Part shown: one piece after another, positions 55,355 to 64,000 of the stretch
Layout: each line of letters starts with the position of its first letter
How positions within the stretch are numbered: position 1 is the first letter of the stretch
Assembly (NCBI GenBank): GCA_938083085.1
Contig: CALLKX010000008.1
Coordinates: forward strand, 35,685 to 99,684
From: an uncultured bacterium
GTDB lineage: Bacteria > Planctomycetota > UBA1135 > GCA-002686595
Direction of reading: 5' to 3'
Length of the DNA stretch: 64,000 nt
Program-made: the position numbers and the translations under genes
Notes under the pieces: generated by a model
Seen by the model: the letters and a program-made list of their open reading frames with translations, nothing else
Told to the model about the DNA's origin: nothing
Database searches by the model: none

Positions 55355-56218
55355 ATGTCCCAGCAGATCCATCACACTGCGCAGATCGCGGACGGCGCCG
55401 AGCTCGGCGACGGCGTCGTGATCGGTCCCTCGGCCATCGTCGGACCCCACGTCAAGATCGGCGACCGGACGCGCATCGGCCCCCTGGTCGTCGTGGACGG
55501 ACACACGACTATCGGCGAGGACAACGTCATCGTCGGTCAGGCGAGCCTCGGGGCTGCGCCCCAGGACCTCTCCTACCGCGGCGAGCCGACCATGCTCGAG
55601 ATCGGCGACCGGAATACCATCCGGGAGTTCGTCAGCATCAACCGCGGGACGGTCAAGGGCGGCGGCGTGACCCGGGTCGGGTCGGACAACCTGATCATGG
55701 CCTGCTGCCATGTGGCCCATGACTGCGAGTTGGAGGACAACATTGTCCTCTCGAACAGCACGGGGCTCGCGGGGCACGTGAAGGTCGGGCGCAACGCGAA
55801 CCTCTCCGGGATGTGCGGGATCGTCCACTTTGTCTCCATCGGTGAGTTCGCCTTCCTGGCGGGGATGACGCGCCTGGCGCGCGACGTGCCTCCGTACATG
55901 ATCATCGAGGGCCACGAGGGGCGCGTGCGCGGCGTCAACGCCGTCGGGCTGGCCCGCGGCGGGGTCGACGAGCCCGACCAGATGGCCCTCCGGGGGGCCT
56001 ACAAGCGGATCTTCCGTGGGGATGCGCCGCAGAGCGCCGTGCTCGAGAAGATGCGGGGCGAGGAGCACGACTCCGAGCTCGTGCAGCGGCTGGTCGCCGC
56101 CATGAGTCAGATGGAGGGGGCCCTGCGAGGCCGCGTCCGGGAGGGCCAGCGCGACGACTTCATGGAAGTGGGCCGCAAGCTGATGCGCGAGATGAGTGTG
56201 CCGGGCTTCGAAGACTGA
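55355..56218 (+). CDS. lpxA: UDP-N-acetylglucosamine O-acyltransferase
   Basis: LpxA performs the first acylation of lipid A synthesis. The 287-aa protein is a left-handed beta helix of hexapeptide repeats (IHHTAQIADGAELGDGVVIG onward). The active-site segment CCHVAHDCELED has H119 and catalytic H122, equivalent to H122 and H125 in E. coli. The C-terminal helical domain begins near VGLARGGV and ends IMREMSVPGF-like. It lies 20 bases after lpxC-fabZ, completing the lpxD-lpxC/fabZ-lpxA run. Confidence 0.95.
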   Translation: MSQQIHHTAQIADGAELGDGVVIGPSAIVGPHVKIGDRTRIGPLVVVDGHTTIGEDNVIVGQASLGAAPQDLSYRGEPTMLEIGDRNTIREFVSINRGTVKGGGVTRVGSDNLIMACCHVAHDCELEDNIVLSNSTGLAGHVKVGRNANLSGMCGIVHFVSIGEFAFLAGMTRLARDVPPYMIIEGHEGRVRGVNAVGLARGGVDEPDQMALRGAYKRIFRGDAPQSAVLEKMRGEEHDSELVQRLVAAMSQMEGALRGRVREGQRDDFMEVGRKLMREMSVPGFED

Positions 56219-56254
56219 CCCGGCGGCTCCTGGCCGTTATGCTCCGCCGCAGCC

Positions 56255-59200
56255 ATGAAGCTGCGACCCGTCAGGCCCGAAGTTGACTTCCCCGCCCTTG
56301 AGGCCCGCGTCCTTGATCACTGGGACGCGACCGATGCGTTCAGGAAGAGCGTGGAGCAGCGCCCTGAGGCGGACCGCTTCGTCTTCTACGATGGGCCGCC
56401 CTTTGCGACGGGGCTCCCGCACTACGGACACTTCGTCGCCAGCGTCCTGAAGGACATCGTCCCGCGATACTGGGCGATGAAGGGCAAGCGCGTGGAGCGC
56501 CGCTGGGGCTGGGACTGCCACGGGTTGCCGGTGGAGAACGAGACCCAGAAGGAGCTGGGCCTGGGCTCCAAGGCGGACATCGACGAGCTTGGGATCGAGC
56601 GCTTCAACGAGGCCTGTCGCAGCATCGTGCTCAGGTACACCGGCGAGTGGCGCCAATCGATCCGGAGGCTCGGCCGCTGGGTGGATCACGACAGCGGCTA
56701 CAAGACCATGGACGCCGACTTCATGGAGTCGGTGTGGTGGGTCTTCTCCCGCCTCTGGGATGACGGTCGGATCTACGAGGGCTACCGCGTCCAGCCGGTC
56801 TCTCCCGCGCTCGGGACGCCGCTCTCCAACTTCGAGGTGGCGCAGGGCCCGCAGGAGCGAGACCCGGTCACGAAGAAGGACGGCCACAAGCGCCGCCAGG
56901 ACCCCAGCCTCACGGTCCGATTCAAGCTCGAGGACGAGGACGCGAGCCTTTGGGCCTGGACCACGACGCCGTGGACCTTGCCCTCCAACCTGGCCCTCGC
57001 CGTGAACCCCACGGTCGAGTACGTCCGCTTCAAGGTCGTGGAGACCGGCGAGGTCGCCTACGCCGAGCCCAGCCGCCTCGCGGACTATCAGTCGCGGGGC
57101 CGGGTGGGGGAGACCGAGGAGCTGGGACGGCTCCCTGGCGCCGAGCTTGTCGGGCGACGGTACCGCCCGCTGCTGCCCTACTTCGAGCAGTACGCTGAGG
57201 GTGAGGGCGACGCGCGCCAGGCCTTCTACGTGGTGTCCGCGGAGTACGTGGAGACCTCGAGCGGCACCGGGATCGTGCACCAGGCGCCGGCCTTCGGTGA
57301 GGACGACTTCCAGACCGGCAAGGAGAACGAGCTGCCGCTGGTGAACCCGCTCTCCCTCACCGGGCACTTTGGACCGGAGGTGCCCGACTTCGAGGGGCAA
57401 TTCGCGAAGGACGCCGACAAGGGCATCATCGCGCACCTGCGCGGCCTGGACGCCGTCGTGGACCAGGACACCTACGTCCACCCGTACCCGCACTGCTACC
57501 GGACGGGCACGCCGCTGCTCTACATGGCGCTCTCCACCTGGTTCATGGGCGTGGAGCCCATGCGAGACGCGCTGGTGGCCAACAACCAGAAGACCCACTG
57601 GGTGCCCGAGGCCGTGGGCACCGGGCGGTTCGGTAATTGGCTCGCGTCGGCGCGCGACTGGAACCTCTCCAGGAACCGCTTCTGGGGGACCCCGCTCCCC
57701 ATCTGGCGCTGCGATGAGGACCCTTCGGACATGGTCTGTGTCGGCAGCCGCGAGCGGCTTGAGGAGCTCTGTGGGCTCGAGAAGGGGTCCGTAACGGACC
57801 TCCACCGGGACCGCATCGACCACCTCACGTTCCCGTCCGAGAAGACGCCCGGCGGCACCATGCGCCGCATCCCCGAGGTCTTCGACTGCTGGTTCGAGTC
57901 GGGCTCCATGCCCTACGCGGAGCACCACTACCCGTTCGAGAATCGCGAGCTGGTGGAGCAGAACCTCCCCGCGGACTTCATCGCCGAGGGCCTCGACCAG
58001 ACCCGGGGTTGGTTCTACACGCTGACGGTGCTCTCCACGGCGCTCTTCGATCGCCCCGCGTTCAAGAACGTGATCGTCAACGGCATCGTGCTCGCCGAGG
58101 ACGGCGAGAAGATGTCGAAGTCGAAGCGCAACTTCCCCGACCCCAACCTGGTGCTGGAGAAGCTCGGGGCGGACGCCTTGCGGATCTACCTCGCGAGCTC
58201 GCCGGTGGTGAACGCCAAGTCCCTGCGCTTCGCGGAGGAAGGCGTGCGTGAGCAGGTCCGCAGCGTCTTGCTGCCGCTCTGGAACGCCTACTCGTTCTTG
58301 ACCCGCTACGCGGACGTGGACGGTTGGGAGCCTGACGGCAAGGCGCCGTCGACGGACGTGAACGAGCTCGACGCCTGGGTCCTCTCGCGGCTCCAGACGC
58401 TCCTCACCGACGTCGAGGACCGGATGTCGCGCTACGAGCTCTTCAGGGTCGTCCCGTCGCTCCTCGAGTTCATTGACGACCTCACCAACTGGTACATCCG
58501 CCGCAGCCGTCGTCGCTTCTGGCGCGGTGCCTCGGATGCCCACGCGGAGGACAAGGGGAACGCCTATCGGACGCTCTACCACGTGCTCCTGACGCTCTCG
58601 AAAGTCCTGGCCCCCTTCGTGCCGTTCATCACCGAGGAGATCCACGGGAACCTGTCGGACGGTGGGCGAGAGTCGGTCCACCTCGAGGACTACCCCGTGG
58701 CGGATCGCGCGCTTCAGGACGCCGGCCTCGAGCGCCGGATGGGGCTCGCCCGGACCGCCGTCAGCCTCGGCCGCGGCCTGCGCGCCAAGCACGACGTGCG
58801 GATCCGTCAGCCGCTGCCCTCCATGACCGTGGTCATGGCGGACGCGGAGGATCGCGCCTCCCTCCAGCGCATGGCCGGGATCGTGAGCGACGAGCTCAAC
58901 GTCAAGGAGCTGCGTGTCTCTTCGGAGGAGGCGGACTTCGTGAGTTATTCGGCGCGTCCCAACCTGAAGGTGCTCGGACCTCGGTACGGCAAGAGCCTCG
59001 GGGCCATCCGCGCCGAGATCGGGGGCTTCACCGGTGAGCAACTGGCCCAGGTGGTCGCCGGCGGCAGCCTCCAGAGCGAGGCGATCGCCGATCTGCAGTA
59101 CGACGAGGGGACGCTACTGGTGGACCGCGCGTCCAGGGAGGGCACCGTGGTGGACACCCTCGACGGCGTCACGGTGGCGCTCGATGTCACGCTCGATGAC

Positions 59201-59467
59201 GCGCTGCGTCTCGAGGGGCTCGCCCGCGAGCTGGTGAACCGTATCCAGGGCCTGCGCAAGGAGCTGGAGCTCGACCTCGACGACCGGATCCAGGTGCAGG
59301 TTGGCTGCGACGGTTTGCTCGCGGAGGCGCTCTGCGCGCACTGGGGGCTGATCTCCGACGAGGTGCTCGCCACAGGGGACGCGCCGGACACGGGCACCCC
59401 GCCGACGGATGGGAAGGCCTTCGACGTGGACGGGATGTCCGCGTCGATCGAGATCGCTCGAGTTTGA
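56255..59467 (+). CDS. ileS: Isoleucyl-tRNA synthetase, eukaryote-like type 2
   Basis: The 1,070-aa class I synthetase charges tRNA-Ile. The HIGH motif reads HYGH (residues 56-59, in FATGLPHYGHF), followed by VERRWGWDCHGLPVE. KMSKS is at 619-623, followed by KRNFPDP. The HYGH form, the ERRWGWD stretch and the length identify the IleRS2 group, shared with eukaryotes and typically resistant to mupirocin, rather than the common bacterial IleRS1. The editing domain (WTTTPWTLPSNLALAV, GIVHQAPAFGEDDF) is present. It starts 36 bases after lpxA and is the last gene of the run. Confidence 0.96.
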   Translation: MKLRPVRPEVDFPALEARVLDHWDATDAFRKSVEQRPEADRFVFYDGPPFATGLPHYGHFVASVLKDIVPRYWAMKGKRVERRWGWDCHGLPVENETQKELGLGSKADIDELGIERFNEACRSIVLRYTGEWRQSIRRLGRWVDHDSGYKTMDADFMESVWWVFSRLWDDGRIYEGYRVQPVSPALGTPLSNFEVAQGPQERDPVTKKDGHKRRQDPSLTVRFKLEDEDASLWAWTTTPWTLPSNLALAVNPTVEYVRFKVVETGEVAYAEPSRLADYQSRGRVGETEELGRLPGAELVGRRYRPLLPYFEQYAEGEGDARQAFYVVSAEYVETSSGTGIVHQAPAFGEDDFQTGKENELPLVNPLSLTGHFGPEVPDFEGQFAKDADKGIIAHLRGLDAVVDQDTYVHPYPHCYRTGTPLLYMALSTWFMGVEPMRDALVANNQKTHWVPEAVGTGRFGNWLASARDWNLSRNRFWGTPLPIWRCDEDPSDMVCVGSRERLEELCGLEKGSVTDLHRDRIDHLTFPSEKTPGGTMRRIPEVFDCWFESGSMPYAEHHYPFENRELVEQNLPADFIAEGLDQTRGWFYTLTVLSTALFDRPAFKNVIVNGIVLAEDGEKMSKSKRNFPDPNLVLEKLGADALRIYLASSPVVNAKSLRFAEEGVREQVRSVLLPLWNAYSFLTRYADVDGWEPDGKAPSTDVNELDAWVLSRLQTLLTDVEDRMSRYELFRVVPSLLEFIDDLTNWYIRRSRRRFWRGASDAHAEDKGNAYRTLYHVLLTLSKVLAPFVPFITEEIHGNLSDGGRESVHLEDYPVADRALQDAGLERRMGLARTAVSLGRGLRAKHDVRIRQPLPSMTVVMADAEDRASLQRMAGIVSDELNVKELRVSSEEADFVSYSARPNLKVLGPRYGKSLGAIRAEIGGFTGEQLAQVVAGGSLQSEAIADLQYDEGTLLVDRASREGTVVDTLDGVTVALDVTLDDALRLEGLARELVNRIQGLRKELELDLDDRIQVQVGCDGLLAEALCAHWGLISDEVLATGDAPDTGTPPTDGKAFDVDGMSASIEIARV

Positions 59468-59907
59468 CTCCAGGTCGCGCGTTGTGACGGCCCCCGACCG
59501 GTGCTACCTTCGTGCCTCGGGGGTGTCCCTGGCGCCGCAGGTGAACTCGTCAATGAGCCCCGGAGCCGAATAATCGACACATGGGCCACTAACGGTCGCG
59601 GACGTGACAAGCATCACGTCGGGCCCGGCCCACCTTGGAATCGGATGGTTCCAGGGCCGATCTCGAGCACGGCAGTGCTGGGGCCCCCCGTGTCTCTTCC
59701 TCTCCCGCGGTCGCTTCCCGTGGCCTTCGAGCGCTGATCAGCGGGCTCGGCTGCGGGAACAGATCGAGGAACGCGTCGAGTCTCGCGCAGAGGAGCCTCG
59801 AATGGCTCGCCCGGGCTCGGTAGGATCGGCCGCGTCGAAGGTCGGCCCGCGGTGGGACGACCTCAGGCACCGCACCACTTTCATCAACGGCTGGAGGGGA
59901 ACCGACC
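59468..59907. other. 440-bp gap between ileS and the L,D-transpeptidase gene
   Basis: Several short frames cross this gap without domains or ribosome binding sites, and no promoter was identified with confidence. The final bases contain ggagggga seven bases before GTG 59908, a good ribosome binding site for the next gene. Confidence 0.4.
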
Positions 59908-61365
59908 GTGAGAGGTTTCGTCGTCGTCGCCTTAGGGGCGATTCTGATCTGGATTGGACTGAGCACCGAGGGCAGCAAGGTGGACGCCGCGGACGTGGCA
60001 GAGGTCCGGGCGGATGAGCCCCTCGAAGACCCCGGAGAGCTGGCTGTCGCTGTGGATGGGGCCCCGTTCGAGGCTGCGCCCGCCATTCAACCGCCTCCTG
60101 GTGGCGCTCCCATACCGGCTCCCGAAGTCGAGGTGCAGGAGGTCGAGCGAGAGCCGATCGAGCGAGAGCCGATCGAGCGTAGCGTGGAGCCGGCCAGGCA
60201 GGTTCAGCGCCCCGAGCCGCCCACGACGGACAGCTTCGCCGGCGCGCGGCGGGGCGTCAGCGCGGCCGACCCGCGGGCCAGCGTCGACTTTGACGCAGGC
60301 AATAGTGGCTCCGAGGAGCTGGCTCGCGTCCTCCTTGAGGCGTGGATCACCGAGGAGCCTGAAGAGCTCAGCGCCTACATGACTCAAGGGCAGGGCACCA
60401 AGATGCCCGCGGCTCGCCAACAGCTCGTTGGAGGGTTCTGGGAGGCGCTCATTGGAAAGGTGGACGCTGCGCAGCAGCGCTTTGACGCCATCCGCGGGCA
60501 GGAGGGCGTGTCGAGCACCCAGCTGGCCTTGCTCGCTGCCGCGATTGATCCCCCGGGCAACCGGGCGGTTCCAAGGGTCGCCTCGTCCGGCCGTATCGAG
60601 CCGCTCGCGCTCTCCATGCAAATGATCCTCCTCGGCGACGAGGCCCGGAGTCTCATGGAGGTCCGGGACTACGGGCGCTCGGCGGTCGCCTGGTCTGATC
60701 TGATCCAGATGGAGCTGCGGGCGCCCTGGGGGCCGCACCGCGACGCCATCCGGCGATGGGGTGAATCGCTTGGGCAGGCTCAGGGGAACCACAGGCTCGC
60801 CAAGGGCGGAAACTGGCCCTCGTACGACGTCACCGTCGGCGCCGGCGAGTACCTGACCGACATCCGCAAGCGAGCGCTCCGGCAGCGGCCGGACCTGCTC
60901 ATCTGTACAGGGCTGATCGAGGCGACCAACGGTCTGGTCGGTCGCTACCACCACCCTGGAGATGTGCTGCGCATCGGAACGGATCGCGCCAATGTGATCG
61001 TCGATCTCGACGCGCGGGCAGTGTTCTATCGGCACGGCGACGAGGTGGTCCAGGTGTGGGACTGCGGGATTGGAAAGGCCGGCCACGAGACGCCTCTTGG
61101 AACGTTCACCATTGGTGACAAGCTAGAGAATCCGCCGCTGTCCACGAAGGGGCTGCCCTACGGACACCCGGACAACCCGCTGGGGACCCGCTGGCTCGCG
61201 TTGCTTCGCGATGGTCAGAAGAGTTCCTATGGCATCCACGGGACGACGGATCCAAGCGGCGTCGGCGGAGAGGTCAGCCTCGGGTGCATTCGAATGCGGA
61301 ACGACGACGTGAACGAGCTGTTCAAGATCCTGCCGCGCGGAGCCGAGGTCATCATCCAGCGCTGA
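59908..61365 (+). CDS. L,D-transpeptidase (YkuD domain) protein
   Basis: The 485-aa protein has an N-terminal signal anchor (VVVALGAILIWIGL). A Pro/Glu-rich linker includes three consecutive EREPI-type repeats near residues 78-92, followed by a ~220-residue region with little similarity. The C-terminal YkuD domain (about 340-485) has H444 in YGIHGT and catalytic C460 in SLGCIRM, plus ETPLGTFTIGDK. It cross-links peptidoglycan stem peptides (3-3 links) or attaches proteins to the wall, outside the inner membrane. Strong ribosome binding site before GTG 59908. The enzyme implies a peptidoglycan wall. Confidence 0.9.
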   Translation: MRGFVVVALGAILIWIGLSTEGSKVDAADVAEVRADEPLEDPGELAVAVDGAPFEAAPAIQPPPGGAPIPAPEVEVQEVEREPIEREPIERSVEPARQVQRPEPPTTDSFAGARRGVSAADPRASVDFDAGNSGSEELARVLLEAWITEEPEELSAYMTQGQGTKMPAARQQLVGGFWEALIGKVDAAQQRFDAIRGQEGVSSTQLALLAAAIDPPGNRAVPRVASSGRIEPLALSMQMILLGDEARSLMEVRDYGRSAVAWSDLIQMELRAPWGPHRDAIRRWGESLGQAQGNHRLAKGGNWPSYDVTVGAGEYLTDIRKRALRQRPDLLICTGLIEATNGLVGRYHHPGDVLRIGTDRANVIVDLDARAVFYRHGDEVVQVWDCGIGKAGHETPLGTFTIGDKLENPPLSTKGLPYGHPDNPLGTRWLALLRDGQKSSYGIHGTTDPSGVGGEVSLGCIRMRNDDVNELFKILPRGAEVIIQR

Positions 61366-61534
61366 GCCGAGGGGAGGTCGCGAGGAAGAGGCGGGCTGAA
61401 GAGGGGGGCGGCGAGTCCCTCTCCCCTGGGCGGCAGCTCGCTCCTTGCCGCGGCTCCTGTGGGCTGTGGTCTTGACCGGCGGCCGCCTTGTTCCGCGGCC
61501 GCTCTTCCTCCGCTCCCAGCCACGACCGGGCCAG

Positions 61535-61638
61535 TCGTCGAGGCCGATCGTCGAGGCCGATCGTCGAGCCCGGTGGTCGAGTTCGGCGGTCGAGTTCGGT
61601 GGTCGAGCCGGGTCGTCGAGCCGGGTCGTCGAGCCTGA
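61535..61638. repeat. 13-bp tandem repeat, eight copies
   Basis: Units are tcgtcgaggccga and variants (tcgtcgagcccgg, tggtcgagttcgg, tcgtcgagccggg). The first two copies are identical and all share the core tcgag. The array starts 170 bases after the L,D-transpeptidase stop. Confidence 0.9.
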
Positions 61639-61730
61639 TCGCGAAGGGCCGGGGGGCCACGCCACGCCCTGCGTCGGCGGCGCTCCCCCTCCCGTGGCTC
61701 CAGCGGCGCCTCTCCGGGTTCCGAGCGGAC

Positions 61731-61814
61731 GCCCAGCACCAGCGGCCCAGCACCAGCGGGCCAGCACCAGCGGCCCAGCACCAGCGGCCCAACACCAGCG
61801 GCCCGGCACGAGCC
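61731..61814. repeat. 14-bp tandem repeat, six copies
   Basis: The unit gcccagcaccagcg is repeated six times with single-base changes; the last copy is diverged. The sequence is unrelated to the 13-bp array 90 bases upstream. Confidence 0.9.
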
Positions 61815-63420
61815 CCAGCCGGCGAGCCGACGCGGCTCGAGCGCCGTCGGGTACGCCCCGGGCCGCTTGAGCCCGTCCTCGGCACCTCCCCTCCGCCGGT
61901 GCTTTGGGGCGGCAGGGTTGTCCGATGCCAGCGCCGGCGCACGTCCTGGCGGCGGGTGGCATGGGAGACGCGATGGCGCGCGACGCGAGAAGGCGGGTCG
62001 CCCCTCTGGCGGTCGTTTTTGGACCGGCACCCTCCCGGTGGGGGAGGGGAGGAGTGAGGGCGCTGGGTGACGACGTTGCTGCGGGGCCCACGTTCCGGCG
62101 TCATACCTGGTGTAGCGGGTGGAGTTCGGCTGTCGCGCCTTGGGGTGGAAGCGGGCCTGGGTGAGCGGAGAGGCGTCACTGGAGAACGGAGCTCCGCTGG
62201 CTCAATGGGCGCCGTCTTTGTCCGGGGTTCTAGACCGGACCTTGCTGCATTTCGGGCTGGGCCAAGCCCGGGGTCATGAGGGGGAGAGGCGTGAAGAGGG
62301 TGAAGGGCGTTATGGGAGTGATGGGGCGTGCTCCTCCGATCGACGACCGTGGTGGCCTGCGGCGCCGATGGGCCAGCGAGTCGGGTTGATTCAGCGCCCG
62401 AGGTCGAGGATGCAGGTGGTGGGGAGCCATGCTCCGGGCAGCACTGCCGGCCTCATGTGGATCGACGTCACCTGTGAGCCGTCAGCGAGAGGCGCCTTGG
62501 TGCCAGGCTTCACTGCAGGCGCACTTGGCCGTTATTGGGGGCCGGTGGACCTCTGGAGGCGGTTCCGCGGTTGGTTGGCTCCTGACTTGGGGTCGGGCGC
62601 CGAGCGCCGCCATGCCGAGGTCGTGCGGTCCCGCCGCCGGCGGGCTCCACCCTGCGCTTTGCTCCGCGATACGAGTGCCCGTCCGTCTGTTTGGGTCGTG
62701 ACGCGCAGGGAGTGCTGCGCCCAGGCGCCGCCAGCCGGCTCCCCCGTTCACGCTGAAGGGGCAGCCTCAGTCCGGTTGAGCGGGGGGAGCGGCATGAGCC
62801 CCGTTGGGCCGTCCCTCAGACGCCTCCCCCTTGGACCGCTGGTGCTGGACCTCACGGGCAAGACCCACGGGCAAGACCCACGGGACGGCGACAGCGTCGG
62901 CAAGGCGAGAGTGCACGGCCTGACCGCGGTCGGCCATCAGCGCCCAGGAGGCCCTGAAGCGCCTTGGCGGGCACCTGCTGGGGGATTGAAGGCTGACCTG
63001 CCCGGACCCGCACGATGCGCCGGGGGCCGGGTCAGCAGGCAGTGGCTCGACACCCACACCCACGAGATCACCCGTTCGCCTCCGCAGGCCCGTTGATTGC
63101 CCTGGGTAAATTCACCAAGTGGCCGCCGGTTCGTCGATCTTGCACGGTTCCGCCCTCCTTTTTGATCGACTGAACTCGCTGACTGACATGGGTTTACGTA
63201 GCCGCTGGCGCGGGTGGGGACCTTTTCGGGGCGCCGCCGTTGACCCTGAAGCTTGGATCCCTATGATTCCCGCTCTCGACAGCGCTTCAAGCGTTCGCCG
63301 AGCACCGCACGGCGCGCCCAGCGACCCTCCACGAGCATTGCTCGTCCAGGTCACAGCGCGCCCCGCTTCGAATCCCGAGGCGGCTGCCCCTTCCGAGGGG
63401 CAAGGCACGGGGCGACCCCA

Positions 63421-63547
63421 AGGGGTTGAACGCGGTTCTTTGAAAACAGGGTGACTCTTGAATTTGAGTGCGAGCGTGTCTGACACGGCTTGCGAGGCTT
63501 CGGCCTGGCAGCTGGTCAGACTCCAAAAAACAAAGCCAAATTAAACT
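63421..63547 (+). promoter_or_regulatory. Putative leader/promoter region of the rRNA operon
   Basis: Just upstream of the 16S gene the base composition falls, with A-rich runs at 63524-63545. A short perfect palindrome cgtgtc-t-gacacg lies at 63475-63487. A UUCG-capped stem aggc-ttcg-gcct lies at 63496-63507, nested in a possible outer pairing of tctgac (63479-63484) with gtcaga (63515-63520). This resembles an rRNA leader or processing structure. Candidate -35 elements (ttgaaa at 63440, ttgaat at 63458) have no convincing -10 partner. Confidence 0.3.
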
Positions 63548-64000
63548 CAACTGAAGGGTTTGATCCTGGCTCAGAACGTACGCTAGCGGTGTGGATTAGG
63601 CATGCAAGTCGTGCGCGAAAGCCTTCGGGCGAGTAAAGCGGCGAAAGGGTGAGTAACACGTAATCAACGTACCCCTCAGATCGGAATAACCTCTGGAAAC
63701 GGTGGGTAATGCCGAATGGTCCCAGGAGAGACATCTCTCCAAGGGTAAACGGTGCCTTCGGGTGCTGCTGAGGGAGCGGGTTGCGGCCTATCAGTTTGTT
63801 GGTGGGGTAACGGCCTACCAAGACGATGACGGGTAGCGGGTCTGAGAGGATGATCCGTCACACTGGGACTGAGACACTGCCCAGACTCCTACGGGAGGCT
63901 GCAGTCGAGAATCTTCCACAATGGGCGAAAGCCTGATGGAGCGACACCGCGTGCAGGATGAAGGCCTTAGGGTTGTAAACTGCTGTCACGCTATAGGAAC
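63548..64000 (+). rRNA. rrs: 16S ribosomal RNA, 5' part (truncated by window edge)
   Basis: The sequence from 63548 aligns with the 5' end of bacterial 16S rRNA: gggtttgatcctggctcag (27F site) at about 63556-63574, catgcaagtcg, gtgagtaacacgtaa, gggactgagacactg and actcctacgggaggctgc. The mature 5' end is placed by matching the E. coli numbering of the 27F region, so it may be off by a few bases. The EUB338 site reads ggctgc rather than ggcagc. About 453 bases are in the window. The rest of the operon lies beyond it. Confidence 0.97.

Larger units (their letters stand above)
61366..63547. other. 2.2 kb gene-poor region upstream of the rRNA operon
   Basis: It holds two tandem arrays (61535-61638 and 61731-61814) and further short repeats (cacgggcaagac near 62860). 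It contains no gene I recognise. The open frame at 62119-63096 has no domain, no ribosome binding site and many rare codons. From about 63100 the base composition is less GC-rich, as expected for the rRNA promoter and leader region. Confidence 0.5.

Noticed and set aside
56237..59041. 934-aa minus-strand open frame opposite ileS
   Set aside because: Antisense shadow; ileS on the plus strand is unambiguous.
61535..61814. Possible CRISPR array
   Set aside because: Repeats are contiguous 13-14 bp units with no spacers, and no cas genes occur in the window.
62222..62236. tRNA T-loop-like sequence (gttctagac)
   Set aside because: Does not fit the GTTCRANYC consensus, and no acceptor stem or D-arm can be built around it.
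62119..63096. 325-aa open frame in the gap before the 16S gene
   Set aside because: No domain, no ribosome binding site, mixed codon use and Arg/Gly/Pro-rich content; probably chance in GC-rich DNA.

Overview
This 64 kb window is very GC-rich bacterial chromosome (roughly two thirds to 70% GC by eye) from a Gram-negative organism. I place it most likely in the Planctomycetota. The supporting signs are the 5' end of the 16S rRNA gene, including a GGCTGC variant at the EUB338 probe site, an LpxC-FabZ fusion, an omega-like RNA polymerase subunit of the planctomycete form, a formylglycine-generating-enzyme-like (SUMF1) protein, a DUF1080 protein and a large carboxypeptidase-regulatory-like repeat protein. 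Starts are often GTG or TTG, and no phage or insertion sequence was found.

Layout. 1-462 is the 3' part of a FliA/WhiG-type sigma factor, followed by a 1 kb gap. 1466-8152 holds a secreted type I phosphodiesterase/alkaline phosphatase, kdsA, an RmlD-like reductase and valS. 8387-14134 holds a TPR glycosyltransferase, a SUMF1-domain protein, a response regulator with an HD-GYP output domain, and an RluD-type pseudouridine synthase. 14314-19691 holds a 1,186-aa carboxypeptidase-regulatory-like repeat protein and pccB. 19814-24835 is a tight operon: rpoZ-like, lpxK, an lpxL-like acyltransferase, a conserved unknown gene, hldE. 25023-28344 holds TauE/SafE, SlyX and a polyferredoxin-TPR fusion. 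28574-31181 is a tandem pair of Glu/Leu/Phe/Val dehydrogenases, the second of which has lost its catalytic lysine. 31418-35231 holds a WaaP-type kinase, a DUF1080 protein, an enoyl-CoA hydratase and a YkgJ protein. 35426-40857 is a signalling pair: an FHA-GAF-AAA+-Fis activator followed by a membrane Ser/Thr kinase. 40977-42379 holds a carboxymuconolactone-decarboxylase-like protein and psd. 42581-59467 is a long all-plus run: glmU, prs, rplY, pth, rpsF, rpsR, rplI, dnaB, bamA, lpxD, lpxC-fabZ, lpxA and ileS (eukaryote-like type 2). An L,D-transpeptidase, a 2.2 kb gene-poor stretch and the start of an rRNA gene close the window.

Main themes. Many genes build the outer membrane and cell wall: lpxA, lpxC-fabZ, lpxD, lpxK, lpxL-like, kdsA, hldE, WaaP-like, glmU, bamA, psd and the L,D-transpeptidase. 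This argues for a real LPS-bearing outer membrane and cross-linked peptidoglycan. The second striking feature is not a gene: many intergenic gaps carry a degenerate tandem array with a 12-17 bp period, often placed on or just after a stop codon. I find no CRISPR array, tRNA or complete mobile element. The least-explained items are the lysine-less dehydrogenase paralogue, the FHA activator/kinase pair with its large uncharacterised kinase C-terminus, the stop-codon-proximal repeat arrays, and the conserved unknown gene between the LPS acyltransferase and hldE.
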